Source: Palsa-601 sp963801185 (lineage in GTDB: Bacteria; Actinomycetota; Acidimicrobiia; Acidimicrobiales; Bog-793). From it: a stretch of DNA of 64,000 nucleotides. The position numbers were made by a program, and so were the translations under genes. Shown here in pieces: positions 1 through 8,958 of this stretch. The first letter of the stretch is position 1. Each line of letters starts with the position of its first letter. The stretch lies in assembly GCA_963801185.1 (NCBI GenBank), contig CAWDDW010000003.1, positions 1,302,001 to 1,366,000 on the forward strand. Direction: 5' to 3'. The notes below the pieces were generated by a model that saw only the letters and a list, made by a program, of their open reading frames with translations, did no database searches and was not told where the DNA came from.

Positions 1-1
1 C

Positions 2-430
2 CTCGGTTTCGCGCCGGACCTCCTCTTACGGCCCATGAACGTCGACCTCTCGGGCGGCGAGAAGAAACGCAACGAGACACTCCAACTCGCCCTCCTCCAC
101 CCACGTTTCGCCGTGCTTGACGAGCTCGACTCCGGGCTCGACGTCGACGCTCTGCGACAGGTCGCTCACCGGGTCGAAGCGGCTCGTGAGGAATCCGACC
201 CGCCGCTCGGAGTGATCGCCATCACGCACTACCGGCGGCTCTTGGACGAGCTCCCTCCCGATGTCGTGCACGTCCTGTCGGCGGGGCGGATCGTGCGGTC
301 GGGTGGTCCCGAGCTCGCGACTGAGCTCGAAGAGACCGGGTATGCCGGGTACCGATCTGCCATGGACAGCGAGGGGCCGGCCTCTCCGCCCGGGGCAGGG
401 GACCCGTTCCCCGCCCGGTTCAGGCTCTGA
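2..430 (+). CDS. sufC: Fe-S cluster assembly ATPase SufC (3' part)
   Basis: This is the C-terminal part of an ABC-type ATPase; the gene starts before the window. The ABC signature LSGGEKKRNE and the Walker B stretch FAVLDELDSGLD are visible, followed by the switch histidine in AITHYRR. The variants KKRNE and ELDSGLD are typical of SufC rather than of import ATPases. SufC works in the cytosol with SufB and SufD to build and transfer Fe-S clusters. The tail after the ATPase core is Pro/Gly rich. The frame is open from base 2 and stops with TGA at 428-430. No other suf gene follows, so this is the 3' end of whatever suf operon lies upstream. Confidence 0.9.
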   Translation, partial: LGFAPDLLLRPMNVDLSGGEKKRNETLQLALLHPRFAVLDELDSGLDVDALRQVAHRVEAAREESDPPLGVIAITHYRRLLDELPPDVVHVLSAGRIVRSGGPELATELEETGYAGYRSAMDSEGPASPPGAGDPFPARFRL

Positions 431-433
431 GAC

Positions 434-670
434 CTAGAGGCGGACCACCGGGCACGTGAGGGTGCGGGTGATGCCCTCGATCAGCTGCACGCGGCTCACC
501 ACCATCTTGCCCAAGTCGTCGACTGAGTCGGCCTCCGCCTGCACTATCACGTCATAGGGGCCGGTCACGTCTTCAGCCATGGTGACCCCGGGAATCTCGG
601 CCACCTTGCTCGCGACGGATGCCGCCTTGCCCACCTCTGTCTGGATCAGCACGTACGCCCGGACGGACAC
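434..670 (-). CDS. Lrp/AsnC-type ligand-binding (RAM) domain protein
   Basis: A 78-residue stand-alone RAM domain: it lacks the helix-turn-helix of full Lrp/AsnC regulators and keeps only the alpha-beta ligand-binding/oligomerisation fold (start VSVRAYVLIQTEVG, then a GPYDVIVQAEA segment). Stand-alone RAM proteins bind amino acids or modulate partner proteins; the ligand here cannot be told. The open frame extends upstream to 733, but I set the start at the GTG at 670 because an AAGGAGG ribosome site lies about 6 bases upstream and the family normally begins with this VxAYVLI strand. It converges on sufC with a 3-base gap between the stop codons. Confidence 0.8.
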   Translation of the reverse strand: MSVRAYVLIQTEVGKAASVASKVAEIPGVTMAEDVTGPYDVIVQAEADSVDDLGKMVVSRVQLIEGITRTLTCPVVRL

Positions 671-751
671 TCGGACCTCCTTCTTCGCCTTCCCGGCATC
701 GTAGTGGTCACACCCGGCACCTACCATGGCCATGTGGCGCGACAGAGCCGG

Positions 752-2255
752 GTGAGCAAAGTCACACGCATGCTCCGTAGCTCGCTCCGGGGCCTGCTCG
801 ACCAGTCACAGCCCTTCGGCCGGCTGGCGCTCGTGCACACCGTGTTCTCAGCGGGCTCCACCCTCGTCGCAATTTCGCTTGCTGGCTCGCTGTTCTTCTC
901 GGTGACGCCGCACGAGGCCAAGAGCAAGGTCCTGCTCTACTTGCTGCTCACGCTCGCCCCCTTTGCGGTCGTGGCACCCGCCCTCAGCCCGCTGCTCGAC
1001 CGCGGGGTCACGGCCCGACGCGCCGCCATCGCCGTGGCCTGTGGGGGCAGCGCTGTGCTTGCGCTGTCGATGGCCAACCACCTGCGAGGCGATCTGCTCT
1101 TCCCGGAAGCCTTCGGGATCCTGGTGCTCTCCAAGCTCTATCTCGTCGGCAAGGCTGCGCTCGTCCCGTCAATGACCAACGGGGATGACGACCTCGCTTC
1201 TGCGAACGCCAAGCTGGCGGTGCTCGCAGGACTGGCCGGATTCGCGATCTCTCCGATCGGCATTGCATTCCTCCAGCTCGGGGCCCCGTGGGTCCTGCGG
1301 ATCGACTTCCTCGTGTTCGTGATCGGAGGAGTAGCGGCGGCTCGGCTCCCGCGTACGAGGACGGTCCCCGGCGCTCCGCAGTCGCTCGGTACGACCTCGG
1401 ACGGGCGGGCGATGCAAGGGCCACCGCAACCTGCGCCCTTGCCCGCCCCCGAACCTCTGCCTGGAGGTCCAGGCGGGTTGATCTACGGGAAGCGATCCGG
1501 GGCAGCCGGAGCTGCCGGCGCCGGAGCTTCCCGGGGCGGCGGCCGCGGACCGGCGTTCTCGTGTCGACGTGAAGGCCGAGCGCCAAAGGCTCGGATTGCC
1601 GCTGTTTGTCCCCGAGGTGACGGTCGCCCTGCTCGCGATGACCGTGCTGCGGGGATCGCTCGGCTTCATGACCTTCTTCCTCGCGTTCGGGCTGCGCGCG
1701 ATGAAAGCGGCGACCTGGTGGTACGGCGCCATCCTGCTCGCGACCGGCGTCGGCGGCCTCATCGGCTCGATGCTCGTCCCGACCCTGCGCCGCTACCTGT
1801 CCGAGCAGCAGATCATCGCCGCGGCGCTCGTGCTGACGGCAGTGGCGGCTTTGCTGGTCGGCTGGGGCGGAAACTTGTACGTCCAGCCGATTCTCGCCCT
1901 CGTCGTCGGGTACGCGTCCACGGGTGCCAAGCCGGCGTTCGACTCGATCGCCCAGCGCTACGTGCCTCCAGCCGCGCTGGGTCGGGCATTTGCGCGGTTC
2001 GAGACGCAGCTGCAGCTCGTCTGGGTCGTCTGTGCGCTGGTCGCGGTCGTGATCTTGTTCTCGCTGCGCTCGGGCGACATCCTGATCGCCACCGCCTGTG
2101 CCGTCGCCGCCGTCTTCCACTTCTCCCTCCGGCGGTCGCTCGGTCGCCACGATGGCGACGGGGTTGCCGGACGCCGCCCCCCGAGACAGCCGCGGCCGGG
2201 CTCCCGCTATCGAGCCGGGCGCGTGATGACCGGACGTTCGGGCCCCCAGACGTGA
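752..2255 (+). CDS. MFS transporter, frameshifted
   Basis: A major facilitator superfamily permease of about 500 residues, read in two frames. The first part (from GTG 752; GTG 704 and ATG 770 are alternatives) covers the N-terminal helices, e.g. LVHTVFSAGSTLVAISLAG. The second part, from about 1500 to 2255, is one frame further on and holds the C-terminal helices (LLAMTVLRGSLGFMTFFLAF and following). A net +1 base change must lie between 1482, where the second frame opens, and about 1570, in the low-complexity loop between the two halves. Substrate unknown; drug or metabolite efflux is usual for such proteins. Its TGA stop overlaps the GTG start of the next gene by 4 bases, so the pair is probably translationally coupled. 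Confidence 0.7.
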
Positions 2256-3049
2256 GTCGCCTCCTCGAGGTGGGGGAGGGAGCGTGGGTGCGCACGAGCG
2301 AGCGCTACGTCACGAACACGACGGTGGTGAGACTCGAGGGGTCCAGCTGTCTCGTGGTCGACCCGGCTGTCGACCCCGGCGATCTCGCCGAGCTCGTCAT
2401 GCTCCTTGCCGGTAAGTCGCTCGAAGTCGTGGCGGGATGGTCGACTCACCCGCACTGGGACCACGTGCTTTGGTCTGCCGGCCTCGGCCGGGACGTTCCC
2501 AGATACGCGACGGAGGTCAACGCTCGGCACTGCCGGCACGATCGGGAGAACGTGATCGCTCGTATCGCGGCGAGTTCGGCTGGGCATGACCTCGAGCTGT
2601 GCGGCTGCTTGACGGAAGTGGCTCTCGACTACGAGGGATTCGCGCTCTTCGCTCCTGGCGTTCCGGTTCCTGCCGGCCGGTGTCGTGTCATCGCTCACTC
2701 AGCGCATGCCCCGGGCCACGGCGCTCTTTTCTTCGAAACCCTCGGACTGCTCGTGGCGGGCGACATGGTCTCCGACATCGAGATCCCCTTGTTCGACTGC
2801 CCTCCTCGGGACCCCGTCGACCACTACCTGGCGGCGCTCGATCTGTACGAAGGGCTCTCCTCCTCGGTCACGACCTTCGTCCCGGGCCACGGAGCGGCCG
2901 GAGACGGCGCAGAGCTCCGGCGCCGGATCGCTGCAGATCGGACGTATCTCGCCGATCTCGTGAGCGGCCGAGCGAGCGACGACCCGCGCCTCGCCACCCC
3001 CTGGCTGGCTGTCGAGCACGAGCGGCACCTCGCTCTCGTCCGAGGTTGA
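2252..3049 (+). CDS. Metallo-beta-lactamase fold hydrolase
   Basis: A 265-residue MBL-fold protein. The metal motif HxHxDH is HPHWDH at residues 66-71, and later metal ligands can be seen in APGHG, AGDMVSD and VPGHG. Such proteins are di-zinc hydrolases acting on thioesters, lactones or phosphoesters; the substrate cannot be read from sequence. The start is the GTG at 2252, inside GTGA, overlapping the stop of the MFS gene. The same frame is open far upstream, but that is only the out-of-register first half of the MFS gene and not part of this protein. The pairing suggests export plus hydrolysis of one compound class, which is inference. Confidence 0.8.
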   Translation: MSRLLEVGEGAWVRTSERYVTNTTVVRLEGSSCLVVDPAVDPGDLAELVMLLAGKSLEVVAGWSTHPHWDHVLWSAGLGRDVPRYATEVNARHCRHDRENVIARIAASSAGHDLELCGCLTEVALDYEGFALFAPGVPVPAGRCRVIAHSAHAPGHGALFFETLGLLVAGDMVSDIEIPLFDCPPRDPVDHYLAALDLYEGLSSSVTTFVPGHGAAGDGAELRRRIAADRTYLADLVSGRASDDPRLATPWLAVEHERHLALVRG

Positions 3050-3112
3050 GCAAGGTGATCTGGATGAGGCCCCTCTGGCGCCCGTTCGCGCGGTGGGTGG
3101 CATGACGTCCTC

Positions 3113-3868
3113 GTGAGCGAGTTCGATCAGCTCGCCGAGCACTACGACGAGACCCGTGGAGGCGAGCAGCGAGGAGAGGAGTATGCCGCAGACATCGCCG
3201 CACAACTGCCGGCTGGTCAAGAGCCGATCCTCGAGATCGGGGTGGGAACGGGGGTAGTGGCCTTGGGATTGCGCCGGCGTGGGCGGACCGTTCTGGGCTT
3301 GGACATCTCGGCACCGATGCTGCTCCGCGCCCGATCACGGCTGGGGCCAGTGGTGGTCCGCGCCGACGCGATGCGCATGTCGGTCGCCACGGCCAGCGTC
3401 GCCCACGCCGTATCGGTGTGGGTGGTTCACGCGGTCAGAGATCCGGTGGCGCTGTTCCGCGAGGCTGCGAGGGTGATCCGGCCAGGCGGCCGGTACGTGG
3501 TTTGTGTCAACCAGCGTCCGTCACCCGACGACGAGGTGGGGAGGATCATCGCCGAGATGGGCGTGCGAGTGGACACGCGTCGAGGTGCATCTCGTCCACG
3601 CGGTGTATCGGTCGACGAAGTGCTGGAGTGGGCCGGGGTCGCCGGCTTCGCCGGTACCGTTCACGAGTTCGAGCGTCAATGGCGGTCGTCCCCCGACGAG
3701 GAGCTGACCGCTATCACCTACCGCACCTGGCCGGCGCTCCGAGAGCTCGACGAGAGCGACATCGAGGACGTGACAAGGCCGGCCATCGAGGCACTACAGG
3801 CAATGCCCGTGGCGGCCCTCGTTCGCCGGGCCACCGCCGAGATGGTCGTACTGCAGACCGGCGGCTGA
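3113..3868 (+). CDS. Class I SAM-dependent methyltransferase
   Basis: A 251-residue methyltransferase of the UbiE/COQ5-like Methyltransf_11 type. Motif I, LEIGVGTG, is at residues 40-47 and is followed by the acidic strand LGLDIS; the later RPGGRYVV strand matches motif III/post-III. It transfers a methyl group from S-adenosylmethionine to a small molecule in the cytosol; the acceptor is unknown. GTG start at 3113. It lies 63 bases after the MBL gene, same strand, and converges on pckG with a 20-base gap. It may belong with the preceding MFS/MBL pair, but nothing in the sequence proves this. Confidence 0.8.
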   Translation: MSEFDQLAEHYDETRGGEQRGEEYAADIAAQLPAGQEPILEIGVGTGVVALGLRRRGRTVLGLDISAPMLLRARSRLGPVVVRADAMRMSVATASVAHAVSVWVVHAVRDPVALFREAARVIRPGGRYVVCVNQRPSPDDEVGRIIAEMGVRVDTRRGASRPRGVSVDEVLEWAGVAGFAGTVHEFERQWRSSPDEELTAITYRTWPALRELDESDIEDVTRPAIEALQAMPVAALVRRATAEMVVLQTGG

Positions 3869-3888
3869 GTCGGCAACAGGTCGGGGTC

Positions 3889-5682
3889 TCAGCCCTCGAG
3901 CCTCTTGCGAAGCCCTTCTAGCTGGGAGCGGAGCGCGGCCGGGACGTGATCGCCGAACTCGGCGTAGTAGGCCTCGATCAGCGGCACTTCCGCCGACCAC
4001 TCCGCAACGTCGACTTTGAGGAGCTCGGCCATGTCATCCGCCGAGAGGTCGAGCCCCTCGGTGGGGATGGCGCCGGCGGCCGGCAAGTAGCCGATCGGAG
4101 TCTCGACAGCTTCCCCGCCCCCGGCGCAGCGCTCGAAGACCCACTCGAGCACTCGTGAGTTCTCGCCGTAGCCGGGCCACAGCCACCGGCCGTCGGCGGA
4201 CTTGCGGAACCAGTTGACGTAGAAGATCTTCGGGAGGTTCCCCGGGTCCATCCGCTCCTGGAACGACAGCCAGTGGGCCCAGTAGTCGGCCATGTTGTAG
4301 CCGCAGAAGGGCAGCATCGCGAAGGGGTCACGCCGGAGGTTGCCGACGGTGCCAGCTGCCGCCGCGGTCGTCTCCGAGGCCATGATCGACCCCATGAACA
4401 CGCCGTGGTTCCAGTCGAAGGCCTCGTGCACGAGGGGCACCACCGAGGCGCGGCGGCCGCCGAAGAGCACCGCCGAGATCGGAACGCCTTCGGGGTCCTC
4501 CCACTCGGGTGCGATGGCCGGGTCCTGGCTCGCCGGAGCCGTGAAGCGCGAGTTGGGGTGGGCAGCCGGCTTGCCCGTCGCCGGCGTCCACTCCGCGCCG
4601 GTCCAGTCCGTGCAGTGAGCGGGCGGCTCGGGGGTGAGCCCTTCCCACCAGGTGTCGCCGTCATCGGTGAGCGCCGTGTTCGTGAAGATGCAGTTCGCCG
4701 CGAGAGTGAGAACGGCGTTTGGATTCGTGTCGACGTTCGTGCCCGGGGCCACCCCGAAGAAGCCAGACTCGGGATTTATCGCCCTAAGCCGCCCGTCCGG
4801 GCCGATCTTCATCCAGCAGATGTCGTCCCCGATCGTCTCGACCTTCCAGCCGGGCATCGTCGGGATGAGCATCGCGAGGTTCGTCTTGCCACAAGCAGAC
4901 GGGAAGGCGCCGGTGACGTAGCGCACCTCACCGCCGGGAGACGTGAGCTTGAGGATCAGCATGTGCTCGGCCAACCAGCCCTCCTCGCGCGCCATGACCG
5001 ACGCGATGCGCAGTGCGAAGCACTTCTTTCCGAGCAGCGCGTTCCCGCCGTAGCCGGACCCGAAGGACCAGATCTCGCGAGTCTCGGGGAAGTGAGCGAT
5101 GTAAAGGTTCTCAGGGTTGCAGGGCCAGGGGACGTCTGCCTCTCCCTCTTCGAGCGGCGCCCCGACCGAATGCAGGCAGGGGACGAACTCGCCGTCCTCG
5201 CCGAGCACCTCGAGTGCGCCGCGGCCCATCCGGGCCATGATCCGGAGGCTGACCACCACGTAGGGAGAGTCGGTGATCTCGACGCCGATGTGTGCGATGG
5301 GTGAGCCGAGCGGGCCCATCGAGAAGGGCACGACGTACATCGTTCGTCCGCGCATGCAGCCATTGAAGAGACTGGTCAGGGTCTCGCGAAGCTCATGAGG
5401 ATCGATCCAGTTGTTGTTGGGGCCGGCCTCCTCCTCCTTCGAAGGTGCCACGTAGGTGCGGTTCTCCACCCGGGCCACGTCGCGGACGTCCGAGTGGGCC
5501 CAGTAGCTGTTGGGGCGCTTCGCGTCCGAGAGCCTTATGAACGTGCCCTGGTCGACGAGGAGCTGGCACAGCCGGTCGTACTCCTCGGCGGAGCCGTCAC
5601 ACCACTCGACCCGAGCGGGCTCGGTGAGTGAGGCAACCTCGTCAACCCATTCCAGAAGCTTGGCATTGCTCGTCGGAGGCAT
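3889..5682 (-). CDS. pckG: Phosphoenolpyruvate carboxykinase (GTP)
   Basis: A 597-residue GTP-dependent PEP carboxykinase, which converts oxaloacetate and GTP to PEP, CO2 and GDP in gluconeogenesis. The kinase-1 (P-loop) motif ACGKTNLAM lies near residue 265; the Mn/oxaloacetate region GGNALLGKKCFALRIAS and the C-terminal nucleotide region NWFRKSADGRWLWPGYGEN are intact. Length is normal for the GTP family. Two ATGs are possible, 5694 and 5682. The AAAGGA box directly abuts the first and lies 12 bases before the second, so I prefer 5682, which also gives the usual short N-terminus. It stands alone, divergent from thiL. Confidence 0.95.
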   Translation of the reverse strand: MPPTSNAKLLEWVDEVASLTEPARVEWCDGSAEEYDRLCQLLVDQGTFIRLSDAKRPNSYWAHSDVRDVARVENRTYVAPSKEEEAGPNNNWIDPHELRETLTSLFNGCMRGRTMYVVPFSMGPLGSPIAHIGVEITDSPYVVVSLRIMARMGRGALEVLGEDGEFVPCLHSVGAPLEEGEADVPWPCNPENLYIAHFPETREIWSFGSGYGGNALLGKKCFALRIASVMAREEGWLAEHMLILKLTSPGGEVRYVTGAFPSACGKTNLAMLIPTMPGWKVETIGDDICWMKIGPDGRLRAINPESGFFGVAPGTNVDTNPNAVLTLAANCIFTNTALTDDGDTWWEGLTPEPPAHCTDWTGAEWTPATGKPAAHPNSRFTAPASQDPAIAPEWEDPEGVPISAVLFGGRRASVVPLVHEAFDWNHGVFMGSIMASETTAAAAGTVGNLRRDPFAMLPFCGYNMADYWAHWLSFQERMDPGNLPKIFYVNWFRKSADGRWLWPGYGENSRVLEWVFERCAGGGEAVETPIGYLPAAGAIPTEGLDLSADDMAELLKVDVAEWSAEVPLIEAYYAEFGDHVPAALRSQLEGLRKRLEG

Positions 5683-5866
5683 GTTCGCCAGCATTCCTTT
5701 CTCATTGGGTCCTCACGACCCGATACCTGACCAGGCAGGACCCGGTACGACGCGTCGCGCGATGGTAGGCGCCACGGCCGGATTCGCAAAAGTCGGCCCT
5801 GGCCATCTTCGCGGGCCGGCCTCGAGCCGGGCCTCGGCTACGGTCCGGATGGTGGGAGAGCACTCA

Positions 5867-6817
5867 GTGGGAGACCGTCGTGGCCTCAGCGAATTCGGGT
5901 TCCTCTCCCACTTGCGAGCGACCCTCGAAAGCGGGGCCGGTGCGGGGGAGGTGCATGTCGGCGATGACGCCGCAGTCCTCAACCCGGCGACGGGCCAGGC
6001 GCTGTTCGCCACCGACGTCGCGGTCGAGGGTGTCCACTTCGACCTCGCGATCGGATCGGCGTTCGATGCGGGGTGGAAGGTCGTCGTCGCGAACGTGAGC
6101 GACATCGCGGCCATGGGTGGCATCCCCACTCACGCCGTCATCGGGGTCGCAGCCTCGGCCAGCACCGATCTCGAGGGGCTCTTCGCCGGCGTCCGGGCGG
6201 CGGCCGGGGAGTACGGCGTGGCCCTTGTAGGAGGCGACCTCTCCTCGGCTCCGCGACTGTTCCTCTCCGTCGCGATCCTCGGCGACACTGGAGCGCTCCC
6301 GCCGGTCCTGCGCGGCGGGGCGGCCCCGGGGGACGAGCTCTGGTGCACCGGGCCACTCGGCGCCTCTGCAGCAGGGCTCGAGGCACTTCGGGCTCGCTCC
6401 CTTGGCCGGCCCGACGGCGAGCCGGAGACCCAAGCCCTCGCGCAGGCCTACCTGCACCCGCGAGCGCGCCCAGCAGAGGGGCGGCTGGCGGCCCGGCTCG
6501 GCGCGACCGCGATGATCGACATCTCCGACGGGCTCTCCCAGGACGTCTCCCACATCGCCTCGGAGTCCGGTGTCGGCATCGCGCTCGAGGAGGTGCCGGT
6601 CGCGGCGGGGGCGACCGAGGAACAGGCTCTCGGTGGGGGGGAGGACTTCGAGCTCGTCTTCGCCGTGCGGCCGGGCACGCCGGTGGCCGAGGAGTTCGAG
6701 AGTGCGGGACTTAGCGTGCCGATCCGGATCGGCGGCTGTGTAGCGGATCCCGACGTCCGGCAGCTTCGCGGAGAAGTGCTGCCGATCATCGGCTGGGAAC
6801 ACGATTTCGATGTGTAG
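5867..6817 (+). CDS. thiL: Thiamine-monophosphate kinase
   Basis: ThiL phosphorylates thiamine monophosphate to thiamine diphosphate using ATP. The protein (about 316 residues) carries the expected PurM-like motifs in order: GDDAAVL, TDVAVEGVHFD, SDIAAMGGIP, VGGDLSS, DISDGLSQD and the GGGEDFELVF ATP-side motif. I place the start at GTG 5867, 7 bases after GGGAGAG; ATG 5849 in the same frame is the alternative and has no good ribosome site. It is divergent from pckG and converges on rpmB with a GC-rich hairpin between. Confidence 0.9.
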   Translation: MGDRRGLSEFGFLSHLRATLESGAGAGEVHVGDDAAVLNPATGQALFATDVAVEGVHFDLAIGSAFDAGWKVVVANVSDIAAMGGIPTHAVIGVAASASTDLEGLFAGVRAAAGEYGVALVGGDLSSAPRLFLSVAILGDTGALPPVLRGGAAPGDELWCTGPLGASAAGLEALRARSLGRPDGEPETQALAQAYLHPRARPAEGRLAARLGATAMIDISDGLSQDVSHIASESGVGIALEEVPVAAGATEEQALGGGEDFELVFAVRPGTPVAEEFESAGLSVPIRIGGCVADPDVRQLRGEVLPIIGWEHDFDV

Positions 6818-6852
6818 CTGCACCCTTCCTACAGGGGTGCCGGTCGTGAGCG

Positions 6853-6870
6853 GCCGGGCACCGGCCCGGC
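6853..6870. terminator. Hairpin between convergent thiL and rpmB
   Basis: GCCGGG at 6853-6858 pairs with CCCGGC at 6865-6870 around a 6-base loop. It lies midway between the two convergent stops. There is no T-run, so this is a possible bidirectional terminator rather than a classic one. Confidence 0.35.
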
Positions 6871-6883
6871 GCGGAGCCGTCGG

Positions 6884-7099
6884 TCAGGCGGACTGCGGAG
6901 CGCGCTTGCGCAACGGCTTGGTGACCTTTCCGGCCCTCAAGCAGGACGTGCAGACGTTCATGCGCTTGGGCGTGCCGTTCACGAGCGCGCGTACGCGCTG
7001 GATGTTCGGGTCCCAGCGCCTCTTCGTCCGGCGATGGGAGTGCGAGACGCTCATCCCGAAGCCAGGGTGCTTGCCACAGATCTCACACACGGCTGCCAT
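6884..7099 (-). CDS. rpmB: 50S ribosomal protein L28
   Basis: A 71-residue bL28 protein: start MAAVCEICGKHPGFG, then the basic SHSHRRTKRRWDPNIQ segment and a C-terminal VCTSCLRAGKV. The cysteine pairs CEIC and CTSC form the zinc-binding (C+) version of L28. The frame is open further upstream, but the family start is the ATG at 7099. The gene is divergent from the FakA-like kinase with about 100 bases between starts, the usual rpmB/yloV arrangement. Confidence 0.95.
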   Translation of the reverse strand: MAAVCEICGKHPGFGMSVSHSHRRTKRRWDPNIQRVRALVNGTPKRMNVCTSCLRAGKVTKPLRKRAPQSA

Positions 7100-7201
7100 T
7101 GGACGCGCCACTCCATTCAAAGGGAACTGCCGGGAACAGGCGACGAGATTACCATCCTCCGCCATGAGGCCGACCCATCGCGGCAACTCGCAGGTGCCCG
7201 G

Positions 7202-8947
7202 GTGACCCTCACCGTGCTCGGGGCCCCCGAGCTAGTTCGCACGATGACTGCCTTCGAGGACGCTCTCGAAGTGCACAGGGAGACGCTCAACCGGCTCAAC
7301 GTCTATCCGGTGCCCGATGGAGACACGGGCACGAACATGCACCTCACGCTCGAATCCGTCGTCCGCGAGCTGTCCGAGGTGGCTGATCCGACAGATCTCT
7401 CCGCCGTTTGCAAGGCGATCGCTCACGGCTCGTTGATGGGAGCGCGTGGCAACTCCGGTGTCATCTTGTGCCAGATCCTTCGCGGCATGGCACAGACCTT
7501 CAGCTTGTCCACGGACGGAGTCGACGCGAAGACGCTCGCCGCCGGTCTCGCCGAGGCCAACGTCGCCGCCCGTGCGGGCGTCATGCGGCCGGTCGAGGGG
7601 ACCATCTTGACTGTCGCGTCCGCGGCCGCCGAGGCTTCCGGCGAGGCGGCCGAAGACGGGACGGGCATCGGCGAAGTCGCCGCGCGCGCCCGGGACGCCG
7701 CAGTCGAGGCCCTCGCGCACTCCCCTGAGCTGCTTCCCGTTCTCGCGAAGGCAGGAGTCGTCGACGCGGGCGGCGCGGGGCTCGTCCTGCTGTTCGACGC
7801 CTTCTTGCTCACGATCGACGGCCGGCCGATCCCTGAGCGGCTGCCACTGCCCGAGTACGTGGTGCGCAATCTCGAGCGTGGTGGAGACATCGCAAGAGCC
7901 GTCAGTGAGGGCGCCCTCCTCGACGTGGGCGACGTGCAAGCAGAGATCGCGCTTGCCGCACACGCCGGTGAAGCCGGCGATGACGACATAAGCGGCCTGC
8001 GCTACGAGGTCATGTACTTCCTCGAGGCGCCGGACGACTTGTTGCCGCCATTCAAGGAAGTCTGGGCCGGCATCGGTGACTCGATCGTCGTCGTGGGCGG
8101 AGACGGCATCTGGAACTGCCACATCCACACCGATGACGTCGGTGCCGCGATCGAAGCGGGGCTAGACGCAGGGCGGCCGAGCAAGATCCGAGTGACCGAC
8201 CTCCTCGACCAGGTCGAGGAGGAGTCCTGGGTGCGCCAGGCCGAAGAAGCGGGGGCCACCGCGCCAGAGGTGGCCGAGGACGTCCCTGCGCCCAAGACCT
8301 CGGTGATCGCCGTCGCGACCGGTGACGGGATCCGCCGCATCTTCCACTCGCTCGGCGTGCGCAACATCGTCTCGGGGGGACAGTCGATGAACCCCTCTAC
8401 GGCTGAGATCCTCGAGATGATCGACAGCGTGCCCGGCGACGAGGTCGTGATCCTGCCGAACAACAAGAACATCTACGCGGTCGCTGCCCAAGCAGCCGAT
8501 GTCTCGGCCAAGCCGGCGAGGGTCGTGCCGACCGAGGGCATCCAAGAAGGCTTCGCCGCCCTGCTCGAGTACGACCCCGAGGCGACCGCGGCCGACAACG
8601 CTCAGGCGATGGCCGCCGCCGCCGATCGCGTGACGGCGGGCGAGGTCACGCAGGCCGTGAGGGCGAGCGACACCGGAGCCGGGCACGTGAGACGGGGAGA
8701 TTGGATCGGCCTCACGCGAAAGGGCATCGAGGTGGTGGCCCCGGGACCGGCCGAGGCTGTCTGCGAGCTGCTCGACAGGATCGTGTCCGCCGAGCACGAG
8801 ATCGTCACGATCATCGAGGGTGCCGGCGCCAAGCCGGCCGACACCCGTCGGATCACGGAGTGGCTCGCAGCAAACCGGCCGGAGGTCTCGGTGGACCTGC
8901 ACCAGGGGGGTCAGCCCCTCTACCCGTACCTCGTCGCGACCGAGTAG
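7202..8947 (+). CDS. DAK2-domain kinase, FakA/YloV-like
   Basis: A 581-residue protein with an N-terminal DhaL (DAK2) ATP-binding domain and a C-terminal DegV-like domain. Key motif PVPDGDTGTNM (residues 36-46) holds the Mg/ATP aspartates; MGARGNSGV and VDAGGAGL follow. In Firmicutes the homologue FakA phosphorylates fatty acids bound to FakB (DegV) proteins; no fakB is in this window, so the fatty-acid kinase role is family knowledge. Start taken at GTG 7202; ATG 7244 is possible. recG follows after 11 bases, so the two are likely one operon. Confidence 0.85.
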   Translation: MTLTVLGAPELVRTMTAFEDALEVHRETLNRLNVYPVPDGDTGTNMHLTLESVVRELSEVADPTDLSAVCKAIAHGSLMGARGNSGVILCQILRGMAQTFSLSTDGVDAKTLAAGLAEANVAARAGVMRPVEGTILTVASAAAEASGEAAEDGTGIGEVAARARDAAVEALAHSPELLPVLAKAGVVDAGGAGLVLLFDAFLLTIDGRPIPERLPLPEYVVRNLERGGDIARAVSEGALLDVGDVQAEIALAAHAGEAGDDDISGLRYEVMYFLEAPDDLLPPFKEVWAGIGDSIVVVGGDGIWNCHIHTDDVGAAIEAGLDAGRPSKIRVTDLLDQVEEESWVRQAEEAGATAPEVAEDVPAPKTSVIAVATGDGIRRIFHSLGVRNIVSGGQSMNPSTAEILEMIDSVPGDEVVILPNNKNIYAVAAQAADVSAKPARVVPTEGIQEGFAALLEYDPEATAADNAQAMAAAADRVTAGEVTQAVRASDTGAGHVRRGDWIGLTRKGIEVVAPGPAEAVCELLDRIVSAEHEIVTIIEGAGAKPADTRRITEWLAANRPEVSVDLHQGGQPLYPYLVATE

Positions 8948-8958
8948 CCGAGGAAGCG

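Noticed and set aside
1008..2150. Long open frame on the minus strand opposite the MFS gene
   Set aside because: It is Arg/Gly-rich with no domain, a product of high GC on the opposite strand of a coding gene.
2252..3049. MBL hydrolase as the C-terminal half of a fused 781-residue MFS protein
   Set aside because: The apparent fusion arises because the MFS frameshift leaves the first half in the same frame as the hydrolase; the true MFS C-terminal half is in another frame and overlaps the MBL start by GTGA.
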